From: Natrinema hispanicum
GTDB taxonomy: Archaea > Halobacteriota > Halobacteria > Halobacteriales > Natrialbaceae
Length of the DNA stretch: 64,000 bases
Assembly: GCF_900111485.1 (NCBI RefSeq)
Contig: NZ_FOIC01000010.1
Location: 1 to 64,000 of the forward strand
Direction: 5' to 3'
The position numbers were made by a program, and so were the translations under genes. The notes under the pieces are model-generated. The model searched no databases. It was not told where the DNA came from and saw only the letters and a list, made by a program, of their open reading frames with translations. This document shows, in pieces, positions 18,439-30,719 of the stretch; the first letter of the stretch is position 1, and the number at the start of each line of letters is the position of its first letter.

Positions 18439-18645
18439 AAACGGTTCTCCGGGGGCATCACCGTGAATCTTCCCCCTTCCCTATCGCTCGAGGTGACTGT
18501 CAATCGACCAAGAACGTCGTCGTTGGCCGGTGCTCGAGCCGTTTCGTGTCACTTTCGCGGCGAACGCCAGGTTCGTTCGAACAACGGATAGCAGAATCTG
18601 GAGTTGTGGGCATACGTTTTGTACCAGGCCATGCTATGAGAACCC

Positions 18646-19398
18646 ATGGAAATTCGAGAGGCGACAGCATCGGATGCTGAGGCGATTCGCACCATCGCAC
18701 ACGACTCGCTCAACTCCACGTACACGTCGTTCCTCGCCGAGGAGACGATCGACGATGCGACCGAGCAGTGGTACGGTGACTCGTTCGTCGACGACCTCGA
18801 GGACGACCGTGTGGTCTTTCTGGTCGTCGAGGACGAGGGTGAACTCGTCGCGTTCTCCCAGAGCGAACTGGTCGGCCAGCAGATCCACGCCGGCCACCTC
18901 CTCTGGTTGCACGTCCATCCCGACCACCGCGACAGCGGCACCGGCGTTCGACTCCTCGTTCGAACCCGCGAAACGTTGCTCGAGAAGGGAGCCGACGAGA
19001 TCCAGTGTTTCGTGCTCGAGGACAACGAGATCGGCAACGAGTTCTACCGAGCCCACGGCTTCGAACAGGCCGACCAGCGCGAGATCGAGATCGGGTCGGA
19101 GACGTTCACGGAGAACGTCTACGTCGAAAGCGATCTCGAGGACGACGGCGAGTGGGGTGCGATCGACGAGGTCACGGTCGACGGTGAGACGGTCTACGTG
19201 AGCTACGGCGAAGCGGCTCGTGGTTCGAAGGCACCGTTTTACACGGCCTACCGAACCGAAGAGCGGGCGGAACGTTACGCCTGGCTCTGTGGGAACTGTG
19301 AGTCGATCGATAACGCGATGGACGCGATGGGGCGGATCGAGTGTAACAACTGCGGGAACCGGCGAAAAGCGACCCGGTGGGACTCCGCGCACCTCTAG
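18646..19398 (+). CDS. GNAT acetyltransferase fused to a zinc-ribbon domain
   Basis: This 250-residue protein has an N-terminal GNAT domain (residues 1-150) with the acetyl-CoA loop HPDHRDSGTGVRLL and the C-terminal beta bulge around FYRAHGF. A second domain (about 170-250) has GSKAPFYTAY, then CGNCES and CNNCGN, a four-cysteine zinc ribbon that resembles the haloarchaeal DUF5816. GNAT enzymes acetylate amines; the zinc ribbon may bind the protein or nucleic-acid target. Function of the fusion is not known to me. Confidence 0.85.
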   Translation: MEIREATASDAEAIRTIAHDSLNSTYTSFLAEETIDDATEQWYGDSFVDDLEDDRVVFLVVEDEGELVAFSQSELVGQQIHAGHLLWLHVHPDHRDSGTGVRLLVRTRETLLEKGADEIQCFVLEDNEIGNEFYRAHGFEQADQREIEIGSETFTENVYVESDLEDDGEWGAIDEVTVDGETVYVSYGEAARGSKAPFYTAYRTEERAERYAWLCGNCESIDNAMDAMGRIECNNCGNRRKATRWDSAHL

Positions 19399-19724
19399 GC
19401 GACTTCGAACTGGTTCTCACCCGTGTGGTGTCCGGTCGGTCACACCGGTCGCGAGCCACTGTAACGAGTGTCTATTCGATATGTACGGTTGTCTTGCAGC
19501 TGTTTGTACCCCGTTACCAGCGGCCACGTTCCCGGGCAGGTTGGAACGCGGTCTGAGACGGATCCCGTGCCGGAAAACCGATTATCATTGCTCTCGTAAC
19601 GACTGTGCGCTGTCTGTTGTCTCCGCATTACAATTGGCCGAGCCGTCGCTGCGAGAAGTACGTGGGTCGCTCTCGGCTGCACCGTCGGATGACTGCGGAT
19701 GCCTCATCGGGGTGAGTACGTCGA
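19399..19724. other. Intergenic region upstream of the flippase
   Basis: About 326 bases with no supportable gene. Open frames here carry no family pattern. The 3' part should hold the flippase promoter, but no clear TATA box stands out. Confidence 0.4.
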
Positions 19725-21194
19725 ATGAACAGGGAAGATCACATCGTTCACGGCTTCAAGGCAACGCTCGTTGCGCGTGCGATCTACATGCTCTCGAGCG
19801 CGCTGCTAATGTTCGTGCTGGCGCGGTACCTGCTCGATCCGAATGAATACGGCACACTGTACTGGGCGATTGGGGTACTGGCTATCATCCAGCTCTTTGC
19901 CGATCTCGGCCTCTCGCGGTCCGTCGCCCGGTATCTCTCCGAGTATCGTGAGACGGATCCGGGACAGGTACCGTATCTCCTCAAGACGACGGTCGCGACC
20001 AAGCTCGTTCTGATCTCGTTCGTCACGTACGTGTTGTTGCTCTATCATGAGTGGATCGCAACCGTGCTCGGTGAACCGGAAGCGGTCCCCTTTCTCGCGG
20101 CGGGCGTCCTCTATCTCGTCGCCTTTTCGTTCAGTACCTTCTCGCAAGTGGCGTTTCAGGGATTCAACCACCTCGGCTACAGCGCTATCGTGCAGGCGAT
20201 CAGCGGCGCGGGGCGGCTGCTATTCGCTGTTGGGTTCGTCCTCGCCGGCCTCGGCGCGCTCGGTGCGTTCTTCGGGTACATCGTCGGCTACGCACTCGCC
20301 GGCGTCATCGGCATGGGAATCCTCTACTATGGATTCTACAGACGGTACGATGCGGCCGACGAGTACGAGGATGGTCTCTCACGGCGGCTCCTCGAGTACA
20401 GCGTGCCGCTGACGGCGACACAAAGCGCGAACGTGATCGACAAGCAGATCGATATCGTCCTGGTCGGCCTCTTCTTAAATCCTGCCGCGGTCGCGTTCTA
20501 CACCCTCTCGAAACAGATTTCAGATTTCGTCCTTGCACCCGCCGAATCGCTTGGCTTCACCATCTCACCGAACTTCGGCGAACAGAAAGCCGCTGGCGAA
20601 CTCGAGAAGGCCAGACGGATCTACGAAACCTCGCTGACGAACGTGTTGTTGCTCTACATTCCGGCGGCAGTCGGCCTTGCGATCGTCGCGGGGCCGTTCC
20701 TGACGATGATCTTCGGGACCGACTATGCGGCGGCGGTGCCAGTGTTGCAGGTGCTTGCGGGGTTCGTCGTGTTACAAGCGATTACGAATCTGACCAGCGA
20801 CAGTTTGGACTATCTCGGTCGTGCTCGAGCGCGTGCCATGGCCAAAGGCGCAACGGCGGTCGCTAATTTCGGGCTAAACATCCTGTTGATCCCGTGGATC
20901 GGCGTCGTCGGTGCGGCGATCGCGACGGTCGCGACCCACACGGTGTACGTCGCGGTGAACCTCTACGTCGTCCACACCGAACTCGACCTGAACGTCGTGC
21001 GGCTCGCTCGCACGACGGGACTGATTTGTGCGATTACGGGTGTAATGGCGGTCACCGTCTTGCTCGTGACGCCGCTGGTCTCGAGCCTGTTCATGCTGGG
21101 CGGTGCGATCGCACTCGGTGCCATCACCTGGGCGCTGCTCGCGGTCGTAAGCGGGCTTGTCGATCCGGGCCAGGTTCGGTCGGTGATCAGTTGA
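19725..21194 (+). CDS. Flippase / polysaccharide biosynthesis membrane protein (Wzx-like)
   Basis: This 489-residue membrane protein with about 12-14 TM helices matches the RfbX/MATE-like flippase pattern: a long N-terminal block with ARYLLDPNEYGTLYWAIGVL, a central TQSANVIDKQIDIVLVGLFL, and GTDYAAAVPVLQVLAGFVVL near the C-terminus. It would move lipid-linked saccharides across the membrane, for example for S-layer glycans or exopolysaccharide. No glycosyltransferases are adjacent. An ATP-grasp gene follows after 86 nt on the same strand. Confidence 0.85.
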   Translation: MNREDHIVHGFKATLVARAIYMLSSALLMFVLARYLLDPNEYGTLYWAIGVLAIIQLFADLGLSRSVARYLSEYRETDPGQVPYLLKTTVATKLVLISFVTYVLLLYHEWIATVLGEPEAVPFLAAGVLYLVAFSFSTFSQVAFQGFNHLGYSAIVQAISGAGRLLFAVGFVLAGLGALGAFFGYIVGYALAGVIGMGILYYGFYRRYDAADEYEDGLSRRLLEYSVPLTATQSANVIDKQIDIVLVGLFLNPAAVAFYTLSKQISDFVLAPAESLGFTISPNFGEQKAAGELEKARRIYETSLTNVLLLYIPAAVGLAIVAGPFLTMIFGTDYAAAVPVLQVLAGFVVLQAITNLTSDSLDYLGRARARAMAKGATAVANFGLNILLIPWIGVVGAAIATVATHTVYVAVNLYVVHTELDLNVVRLARTTGLICAITGVMAVTVLLVTPLVSSLFMLGGAIALGAITWALLAVVSGLVDPGQVRSVIS

Positions 21195-21280
21195 TCGTCA
21201 GATGAGTCACGATGCTGTTTGGTCCCGTGTGAGCCACCTGAACTACCAATACTTATCCGACGGGTTGCTCTCTAGGCTGT

Positions 21281-22624
21281 ATGGCCGGTGCAGATCCCGT
21301 GACCGTCGGGGTATTGAGTCTTCATACGAGCAAGGAAACGAAAGCAATTCTCAACGCCGTCGAGGATCTCGGACATGACACCGAGTGGCTTCGCGCGGAA
21401 AATACGTCGATCAGCGTCGCCGACGGGAGTCCCGTCCTCGAGCCCGAGGTCGACGTGATCGCAAACCGGATGTTGCTCTCGAATACCGAACAGCCCGCCG
21501 AGGAACTGGGTCTCGCGAACACGTTCTCCCAGCTGGTGCCGACGCTCAACGAGCCAGATTCCGTGTTGACCGCGATCCACAAACTCTCGACGGCGACCGC
21601 GCTCGCGGGGAACGACGTCCGGACACCCGATGTCACACTCGCGCTAAGCGGCGATCAATTGAATGCCGCACGGAGTCGGTACGGCGAGGAGGCAGTCTAC
21701 AAGACGGCGATTGGCACCCACGGCGGCGGGACCTGGAAGGTCGGCCCCGACGATCCGATCAACGCCAAGGTCGGCAACCGGTATGCGTTCCTGCAGCAAC
21801 TCGTCGATCAGGAAGACGTCCGCCACCGCGACCTGCGTGTCTACGTCGTCGGCGGCGAGGTCGTCGCCGCGATGTATCGCTACGCGCCGGACAACGACTG
21901 GCGAACCAACGTCGCCCTCGGCGGCTCCGTCGAAAACGCGACCGATGACCTCCCCGAGGAGGCTGCCGAGATGGCCCGCCGCGCTGCCGACATCGTCGAT
22001 CTCGATTACGCCGGCGTCGATCTCGTCGAGGGCGACGACGGCTGGTTCGTCCTCGAGGTCAACCCAACGGCCGGCTTCAAGGGACTCTACGAGGCAACAC
22101 AGGTCAGCCCCGCACCCTACATCGCCAAACTGGCGATCGAACGTGCCGGCGGCGCGGTCGACGACGACCGCGTGCACGATCTCTCGAACGTTCTCGACGA
22201 CTCCCGGCCGACGGCCCAGCCGACGGAAGCGATCGCACAGGACACCGAACCGGCCGTGATCGGCTACACCGAGGAGGTCGTCCTCTCTGGCACGAGCGGT
22301 TCGAAATCGGTGCTGGCCAAATCCGACACCGGCGCGACGCGGACGAGCATCGACACGAGCCTCGCCGCTGATATCGGTGCCGGGCCGATCAAGTCCATCA
22401 CCCGGATTCGATCCGGCAGCAGCAAACAAGCCAAGAGCCGGCCCGTCGTCGACGTCGTCGTCGGCGTCGGTGGCAACCAACACACCGTCACGGCGAGCGT
22501 CGAGGACCGTGGTCACATGGACTACCCCGTCCTGCTCGGTCGAGATATCCTCGAGAACTATCAGGTCGACGTCAGCCGCCGGATCGACAGTGACGTTGCC
22601 GACACACCCGAAGAAGAGGAGTGA
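21281..22624 (+). CDS. RimK-type ATP-grasp ligase fused to an aspartic-protease-like domain
   Basis: This 447-residue protein has two parts. Residues 1-290 are a RimK-like ATP-grasp ligase, with KTAIGTHGGGTWKVG (ATP loop), VYVVGGEVVAAMYR and LDYAGVDLVEGDDGWFVLEV, followed by NPTAGFKGL (metal-binding region). Residues about 330-430 form a retropepsin/RimB-like domain with AKSDTGATRTSID (Asp-Thr-Gly) and YPVLLGRDIL. RimK enzymes add amino acids to carboxylates; the RimB-type domain is annotated elsewhere as an ATP-dependent protease. One polypeptide could both add and trim residues. Substrate is unknown. The acidic tail is haloarchaeal. Confidence 0.85.
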   Translation: MAGADPVTVGVLSLHTSKETKAILNAVEDLGHDTEWLRAENTSISVADGSPVLEPEVDVIANRMLLSNTEQPAEELGLANTFSQLVPTLNEPDSVLTAIHKLSTATALAGNDVRTPDVTLALSGDQLNAARSRYGEEAVYKTAIGTHGGGTWKVGPDDPINAKVGNRYAFLQQLVDQEDVRHRDLRVYVVGGEVVAAMYRYAPDNDWRTNVALGGSVENATDDLPEEAAEMARRAADIVDLDYAGVDLVEGDDGWFVLEVNPTAGFKGLYEATQVSPAPYIAKLAIERAGGAVDDDRVHDLSNVLDDSRPTAQPTEAIAQDTEPAVIGYTEEVVLSGTSGSKSVLAKSDTGATRTSIDTSLAADIGAGPIKSITRIRSGSSKQAKSRPVVDVVVGVGGNQHTVTASVEDRGHMDYPVLLGRDILENYQVDVSRRIDSDVADTPEEEE

Positions 22625-25271
<2,647 letters not shown>

Positions 25272-25429
25272 TCGGTCGCTCGCGATAGCACCGACACACT
25301 AACCGCACATCGCTTTTCCTGGGAGCACGCGTCACTCGGTCGGCACTCCCGACCGGATTCTCGCAGTCTACCGATCGACCGCAATCGAGCACCGCGTTTT
25401 TCATTACTCGGTGCGACCTATCGGCGACG

Positions 25430-26023
25430 ATGGCCGAGCCTGACCCCGAATCCGTCCTTCGTGAGGATCCCGTGCTGGCCGCCGTCATCGATCGCCGCGA
25501 CCCCCACCCGCTCGAGCCGGTCGAAAACGAGTTCGAACGCCTCTGCGTCTCGATCATCAATCAGCAGCTCTCGACGGCCAGCGCCGCGGCCGTCCGTGAC
25601 CGCGTCTTCGATATCCTCGAGGGTGTTGTTACCCCAGCGTCAGTACTCGACGCGTCTCGAGACGCACTCCGCGAGGCCGGTCTCTCGCGGACGAAAGTCG
25701 ACTACGTCGAAAACGCCGCCCGCGCGTTTCAAGAGCGTGATCTTACACGTGCCGGACTCGCCGATCACACTAACGAGGACGTGATCGCCGAACTCACCGA
25801 GATTACGGGGATCGGCAAGTGGACTGCCCACATGTATCTCATTTTCGTCCTCGAGCGACCGGACGTGCTCCCGCTTGGCGATCTCGCGGTTCGACGAGGG
25901 ATCGAGCAGTTGTATAACGACGGCGACGAGCTACCGCGATCCGAAATGCGTGAGATCGCCGAGCCGTGGCGGCCCTACCGGAGCACCGCGACGCGGTACA
26001 TCTGGGCGGAATACGAGGCCTGA
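25430..26023 (+). CDS. DNA-3-methyladenine glycosylase (AlkA-type, HhH-GPD)
   Basis: This 197-residue base-excision repair enzyme has a helix-hairpin-helix near residues 121-137 (ELTEITGIGKWTAHMYL) and the catalytic aspartate D151 in LPLGDLAVRRG, the HhH-GPD signature. It removes alkylated purines from DNA. It lacks the N-terminal domain of E. coli AlkA, as archaeal and short forms do. A single gene downstream of katG. Confidence 0.88.
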   Translation: MAEPDPESVLREDPVLAAVIDRRDPHPLEPVENEFERLCVSIINQQLSTASAAAVRDRVFDILEGVVTPASVLDASRDALREAGLSRTKVDYVENAARAFQERDLTRAGLADHTNEDVIAELTEITGIGKWTAHMYLIFVLERPDVLPLGDLAVRRGIEQLYNDGDELPRSEMREIAEPWRPYRSTATRYIWAEYEA

Positions 26024-26053
26024 TACCGGTTCGGACTGTTCGTCTCGAGTCGC

Positions 26054-27970
26054 TCACTCGAGGTGGTGATAGTCGAGTTCGTACCCTTCCTCGAGGGCCG
26101 CACGGACTGGCTCGCTCGGTTCGGCGACGCCCCGGCGGTGAAGCGAGAGCCCGCTCTCGTCGGCAGTGACGATGAGGTTCTGCCGCCAGGCCGGATCCGT
26201 TTCCGGGTAATCCGTCCGGTAGTGTGCGCCGCGAGACTCGGTTCGCTCGAGAGCCGTTCGGAGCACCACCTCGGCGACGACGAGACTCATCGAGAGATTG
26301 ACGGCGTACTCGAACGACCGAGAGGTGCGGTCGCCGTCGACTCGGAGGTCGGCCGTTCGCGCGCGGAGTTCCGCGAGTCGGTCTAGCCCGTCGCGCAGTC
26401 CCGTTTCGTCACGGAGAATGCCGGCGTGAGTCCACAGTAGCTCGCCGAGAGCCTCGAGGAGCGCCCTGGGAGCGACGTCGCCATCCGAAGCGGCCAGATC
26501 CGCGAGCGCACGGAACTCGCGTTCGGCCAGGGCTCGCTGGCCATCGGAGACCGTCGGCGCGTCGTCGTCCGCAGTGACCTGCTCGCTGACGTGGCTGCCG
26601 ACGAGCTTGCCGATCGCGACGGTTTCAGCCAGCGAGTTGCCGCCGAGGCGGTTTGCCCCGTGGACGCCCGCGACGGCCTCGCCGACGGCGTACAGTCCCT
26701 CGACGCCGGTTTCCCCCGTCCGGAAGTCGATGTCGACGCCACCCATCGTGTAGTGGGCCGTCGGCCCGACTTCCATCGGTTCCATCGTGATATCGATGCC
26801 GAGGTCCTCGAATCGCTCGACCATCGTCGGCAGTCGCTCGCGGATGTAGTCGGGATCGCGATGGGAGATGTCGAGATAGACACCGCCGTGTTCGGTCCCC
26901 CGCCCCTCGCGAACCTCCTGGGCGATCGCTCGTGCGACCACGTCTCTGGCGTCGAGTTCCATCTGGTCCGGTGAGTACCGTTCCATGAAGCGCTCGCCAC
27001 CGGAAGCGCTGAGCGCTTCCGAGCCTCCGCTCGCGTCACTTGCGGAGACCTCCGCATTGTAGAGTCGGCCACCCTCCCCGCGGACGGCCTCCGTCACGAG
27101 TCGGCCGTCCCACTCGTCGCCGTAGCGTTCGCCAACCATCCCGGTGGGGTGGAACTGGACGAATTCGGTGTCGAGGAGTCGGGCTCCTGCCTCGAGCGCC
27201 AGCGCCTGGGCGTCGCCGTTGTTCTCGTCGTCTCTCGAGGAGTGGCGTCGATAGGCCGCCGAGAAGCCACCCGCCGCCAGCACGACGTGGTTCGTCCGAA
27301 ACAGCAACCCGTCGCCAGTCTCCATGTCGAACCCGACCGCGCCGTCGACACGGGTGCCATCCGAGAGCAGTCGCGTGATCATCACGTTCTCGCGGTAGGG
27401 AATCTCGAGGGCCTGTGCCCGGTCGATCAGCGTCTCGAGCATGACCTCGCCCGTGCGATCGCCGACGAAACAGGTCCGGCGGTACGACTGCGCGCCGAAG
27501 TAGCGCTGGTTGATTTTCCCGTCGTCGGTTCGGGCGAACGACATACCCCACTCGTCGAGCTCGCGAATTCGGTCGGGCATGTGTTTGGCCGTCAGCTCGA
27601 CGGCCTCCGGATCGTTCAGGTGGTGGCCTTCGTTCAACGTGTCCGCTGCGTGGATCGGCCAGTCGTCCTCGGGATCGAGCGAGCCGAGGGCGGCGTTGAT
27701 CCCGCCGGCTGCCCACGTCGTGTGGGCATCGCCGTAATCTCGTTTACCGACGACGAGCGGCTCGAGACCCGATTCGGCCAGTTCGATGGCGACGCGAGCC
27801 CCGGCAGCGCCCGCCCCGATGACGAGCACCGGCGTCGTGATGACGTCGTATGCGACCTCGCGGTCACGACCGTCGGCTTCGTCCCCGCCCTGAGTCGGCA
27901 GTCGTCCGTCGACGCCACCGGCATCGCCGGCCGTCGATACACCGTGGTCCGCAGGCGGTATTTTTGTCAC
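26054..27970 (-). CDS. SdhA/fumarate reductase-like FAD flavoprotein
   Basis: This protein of about 638 residues is a paralogue of SdhA in this window. It has VIGAGAAGARVAIELAESG, the FAD-attachment-like AHTTWAAGGINAALG (histidine kept), QFHPTGMVGERYGDEWDGR, ARDVVARAIAQE, HYTMGGVDIDF and HGANRLGGNSLAET. It may be a fumarate reductase/succinate dehydrogenase or an L-aspartate oxidase-like enzyme; no Fe-S or anchor subunits are nearby. There is no ATG near the 5' end: the frame opens at TTG 28021, with GTG codons at 28009 and 27970. The last is used here and is uncertain. A 51-bp in-frame insertion (26999-27049) is described separately. Confidence 0.8.
   Translation of the reverse strand: MTKIPPADHGVSTAGDAGGVDGRLPTQGGDEADGRDREVAYDVITTPVLVIGAGAAGARVAIELAESGLEPLVVGKRDYGDAHTTWAAGGINAALGSLDPEDDWPIHAADTLNEGHHLNDPEAVELTAKHMPDRIRELDEWGMSFARTDDGKINQRYFGAQSYRRTCFVGDRTGEVMLETLIDRAQALEIPYRENVMITRLLSDGTRVDGAVGFDMETGDGLLFRTNHVVLAAGGFSAAYRRHSSRDDENNGDAQALALEAGARLLDTEFVQFHPTGMVGERYGDEWDGRLVTEAVRGEGGRLYNAEVSASDASGGSEALSASGGERFMERYSPDQMELDARDVVARAIAQEVREGRGTEHGGVYLDISHRDPDYIRERLPTMVERFEDLGIDITMEPMEVGPTAHYTMGGVDIDFRTGETGVEGLYAVGEAVAGVHGANRLGGNSLAETVAIGKLVGSHVSEQVTADDDAPTVSDGQRALAEREFRALADLAASDGDVAPRALLEALGELLWTHAGILRDETGLRDGLDRLAELRARTADLRVDGDRTSRSFEYAVNLSMSLVVAEVVLRTALERTESRGAHYRTDYPETDPAWRQNLIVTADESGLSLHRRGVAEPSEPVRAALEEGYELDYHHLE
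26999..27049. repeat. 51-bp two-hairpin insertion inside the flavoprotein gene
   Basis: Relative to SdhA (YNNE directly followed by GERFM), this gene has YNAE, then 17 extra residues of Ser, Ala, Gly, Asp and Glu, then GERFM. The extra DNA is exactly 51 bp, so the frame is kept. It consists of two adjacent hairpins: 27001-27010 with 27012-27021 (10 bp), and 27025-27030 with 27042-27047 (6 bp). It resembles the paired hairpins at 32236-32372. A small mobile or REP-like element is inferred. Confidence 0.6.
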
Positions 27971-28148
27971 CAAGTTGATGTAAGGGCTGGTCGAACATAG
28001 CTCGCTCACCAAACTATGCAAACGGCCGAAAACGAGGAAATGAGGCCAGAACTCGCGCGTTTAGAATTCTACCCGGATCAAGACACTCCGGGCGGGTGCG
28101 GCCAGTCAGGTGGTGCCCTGGGTCGACGAATCACCGGGCGGTAACAGC

Positions 28149-30719
28149 TCACTCCTCGAGATGGCGGCGACTGACGTCTTCTGGAAGGTCCGGTTCGACG
28201 TTCGCGAGTCGCATTGCATTGCCGGTCACGCCGAGGCTCATTCCCATGTCGCCGATGACGACCGCGTGGATCACCGTCACGAGGCCGATGGGTGCGCCGG
28301 CGGCCAGCACCGCCTTCACGGCCAAACTCGCCCAGATGTTCTGGCGGATGACGCCGTTTGCCGTCCGCGAGAGTCGATAGAGATACGGGAGCCGCGTCAG
28401 ATCGTCGCCCATCAGTGCCACGTCGGCCGTCTCGAGGGCCGTATCCGTCCCCGCTGCGCCCATCGCGATGCCGACGCCAGCAGTCGCAAGCGCTGGCGCG
28501 TCGTTGATCCCATCGCCGATCATGGCGACGTTGCTGCTCGTGTCGTCGGTTCCTTCTCCCTCGAGCCGCCTGATCCACTCGAGTTTCTCGTCGGGAAGCA
28601 ACTCGGCGTGGTACTCGTTGATACCGACCTGTTCGGCGATCGCGCGGGCAGTGCCCTCGTTGTCGCCGGTGAGCATCACGACGCGGACGCCTTGTTCCTG
28701 CAGTCGTGAGACCGCCCACGAGGCTTCGGGACGGACTCGGTCCGCGACGGCGACGACACCCAGCGGACCGTCCTCGGTGCCGACGACGATGACGGTCTTG
28801 CCTTCGGCCTCGAGTCGCGGGACGATCTCGCTCAGCACGTCGAGACAGCCCTCGCGGTCGCAGTCGGGCCGCGATTCGCTGGCTGTCGACGTGGCCTCAA
28901 GCGCCGTCCCGCCGTCAGTCGTGACGTGGGCGTGTTCGAGGTCGGTCAGCCCCTCGAATAGATCAGGTTTGCCGACGTAGTGCGTTTCCCCGTCGATGTC
29001 GGCGCGGATTCCCTTTCCGGTCAGCGCTTCGAATCCCGAGACGGCCGGCTCGTCGGGATCGATTCCTTGCTCGTTTGCGTAGCCGACGATCGCCTGCGCG
29101 AGCGGGTGTTCGCTGCGGCGTTCGGCCGCGCTCGCCCGCCGGAGCACGTCTCCCTCGTCGGCTCCCTCGAGCGGGATCACATCTGTCACCGACAGGTCGC
29201 CGGTCGTCAGCGTCCCCGTTTTGTCGACCGCGAGCACGTCGCTCTCGGCGACCGACTCGAGGTAGCGGCCACCCTTGATCAGGACGCCATTACGCGCGGC
29301 GCTTGTGATCCCCGAGACGACGCTGACCGGCGTCGAGATGACGAATGCGCAGGGACAAGCGATGACCAGCAGCGTCAGCCCGCGCAGGAACCAGGTGTGC
29401 CACGACGCGCCGACGACCAGCGGCGGGCCGGCGGCGACCGCGATCGCGAGTGCGACGACGACCGGCGTATAGACGCTCGCAAAACGGTCGACGAACTGCT
29501 CGCGTTTGGTCTGTTCGCGTTCGGCGTCCTCGACGAGTTTGACGATCCGGGCGATCGTCGAGTCGCTCGCCGCGTGCTCGACGTCGACCTCGAGGTAGCC
29601 CGACTCCGCGATGGTACCGGCGAAGACCTCGTCGCCCGGCGTCTTGTCAGCGGGGACGCTCTCGCCTGTAATCGGGGATTCGTCGACGGCGCTCTCGCCT
29701 TCGCGGACGGTCCCGTCAGCGGGGATCTTCTCACCTGGCCGCACGACGACGCGATCGCCGACCGCGAGGTCGTCGGCTGGGATCGTCTCCTCGGAGCCGT
29801 CCTCGCGTTTGACGGTCGCGGTGTCCGGCGAGAGGTCCATCAGTTCTCGCAGGGAGTCCCGTGCGCGGTCCATCGAGTACGTCTCGAGCAACTCGGCGAT
29901 GTTGAACAGGACGGCGAGCATGGCCCCCTCGAAGGGGTGGTGGGCCGCGACGGCGGCGATGATGCCGACGGTCATCAGGAAGTCGATGTCGAGACTCCGA
30001 TTGCGCGCGGAGTAGTAGCCGCTCCGGAAGATCGGCGCGCCGACGACGGCCGCGGTCACAATAAAGAGCAGCGTCGAGAGCTGGTAGCTCCGGCCACTGA
30101 CTGCAAAGAGGGTTGGATCGAGTCCAGTGAGGACGAACTCGAGGGCCATCCCGACGGCCACGACGATGGCACCGATGCCCGTGATAGCGGCCCGTCGGCT
30201 CTTCCAGACGGGCTCGGCGTCTGCCATCGGCTCACCGTCGGTGTCGAGCGGCGTCGCGTCGTAGCCGGCGGACTCGATCGCGTCGACGATCGACTCGGGA
30301 GCAGTCCCTTCGTCGACCGCGACGGTTACGCGGCCCGACGTGGGCCGGGTCTCGATATCGCCGACGCCGTCGGCCCCCTCGAGGGCGGTTTCGACTTTGC
30401 TCGCACACGAGGCACAGTCCATGCTGGGGACCGACACGGTCAGCTCGTCGGCGTCGCGGCTGCCATCGCCGACGATCTCGTAGCCGGCCGCGCGGACCCG
30501 CTCGCGGATCTCGCCGTCGCTCGTCTCCGTCGGATCGTATTCGACGACGAGTCGGCCGCTGGTTACGCGTGCGTCCAGCTCGTCGATTCCCTCGAGCCGG
30601 TCGACGCTGTTGGTCACCTTGCCAGCACACGACGAACAGTCCATCTCCGGGACGCGGAGTTCGAGGGTGCGGGTCGCGTCCGGCCCCTCGCCCGCGTCCG
30701 GCGGCGAAACATCACTCAT
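28149..30719 (-). CDS. Heavy-metal P1B-type ATPase, probably Zn/Cd exporter
   Basis: This 856-residue pump has two N-terminal metal-binding domains with CxxC motifs (MDCSSC near residue 28, MDCASC near 101), then TM helices with CPC (ACPCAFVISTP, near 453), the phosphorylation site DKTGTLT (near 497), the SEHPLA motif, and TGDN and GDGINDAP motifs. The last helix has IGDMGMSLGVTGNAMRL; the aspartate and pattern there match the P1B-2 class (Zn, Cd, Pb) rather than copper pumps. Likely an exporter that protects the cytoplasm. It is divergent from a small Cys-containing gene. Confidence 0.92.
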   Translation of the reverse strand: MSDVSPPDAGEGPDATRTLELRVPEMDCSSCAGKVTNSVDRLEGIDELDARVTSGRLVVEYDPTETSDGEIRERVRAAGYEIVGDGSRDADELTVSVPSMDCASCASKVETALEGADGVGDIETRPTSGRVTVAVDEGTAPESIVDAIESAGYDATPLDTDGEPMADAEPVWKSRRAAITGIGAIVVAVGMALEFVLTGLDPTLFAVSGRSYQLSTLLFIVTAAVVGAPIFRSGYYSARNRSLDIDFLMTVGIIAAVAAHHPFEGAMLAVLFNIAELLETYSMDRARDSLRELMDLSPDTATVKREDGSEETIPADDLAVGDRVVVRPGEKIPADGTVREGESAVDESPITGESVPADKTPGDEVFAGTIAESGYLEVDVEHAASDSTIARIVKLVEDAEREQTKREQFVDRFASVYTPVVVALAIAVAAGPPLVVGASWHTWFLRGLTLLVIACPCAFVISTPVSVVSGITSAARNGVLIKGGRYLESVAESDVLAVDKTGTLTTGDLSVTDVIPLEGADEGDVLRRASAAERRSEHPLAQAIVGYANEQGIDPDEPAVSGFEALTGKGIRADIDGETHYVGKPDLFEGLTDLEHAHVTTDGGTALEATSTASESRPDCDREGCLDVLSEIVPRLEAEGKTVIVVGTEDGPLGVVAVADRVRPEASWAVSRLQEQGVRVVMLTGDNEGTARAIAEQVGINEYHAELLPDEKLEWIRRLEGEGTDDTSSNVAMIGDGINDAPALATAGVGIAMGAAGTDTALETADVALMGDDLTRLPYLYRLSRTANGVIRQNIWASLAVKAVLAAGAPIGLVTVIHAVVIGDMGMSLGVTGNAMRLANVEPDLPEDVSRRHLEE

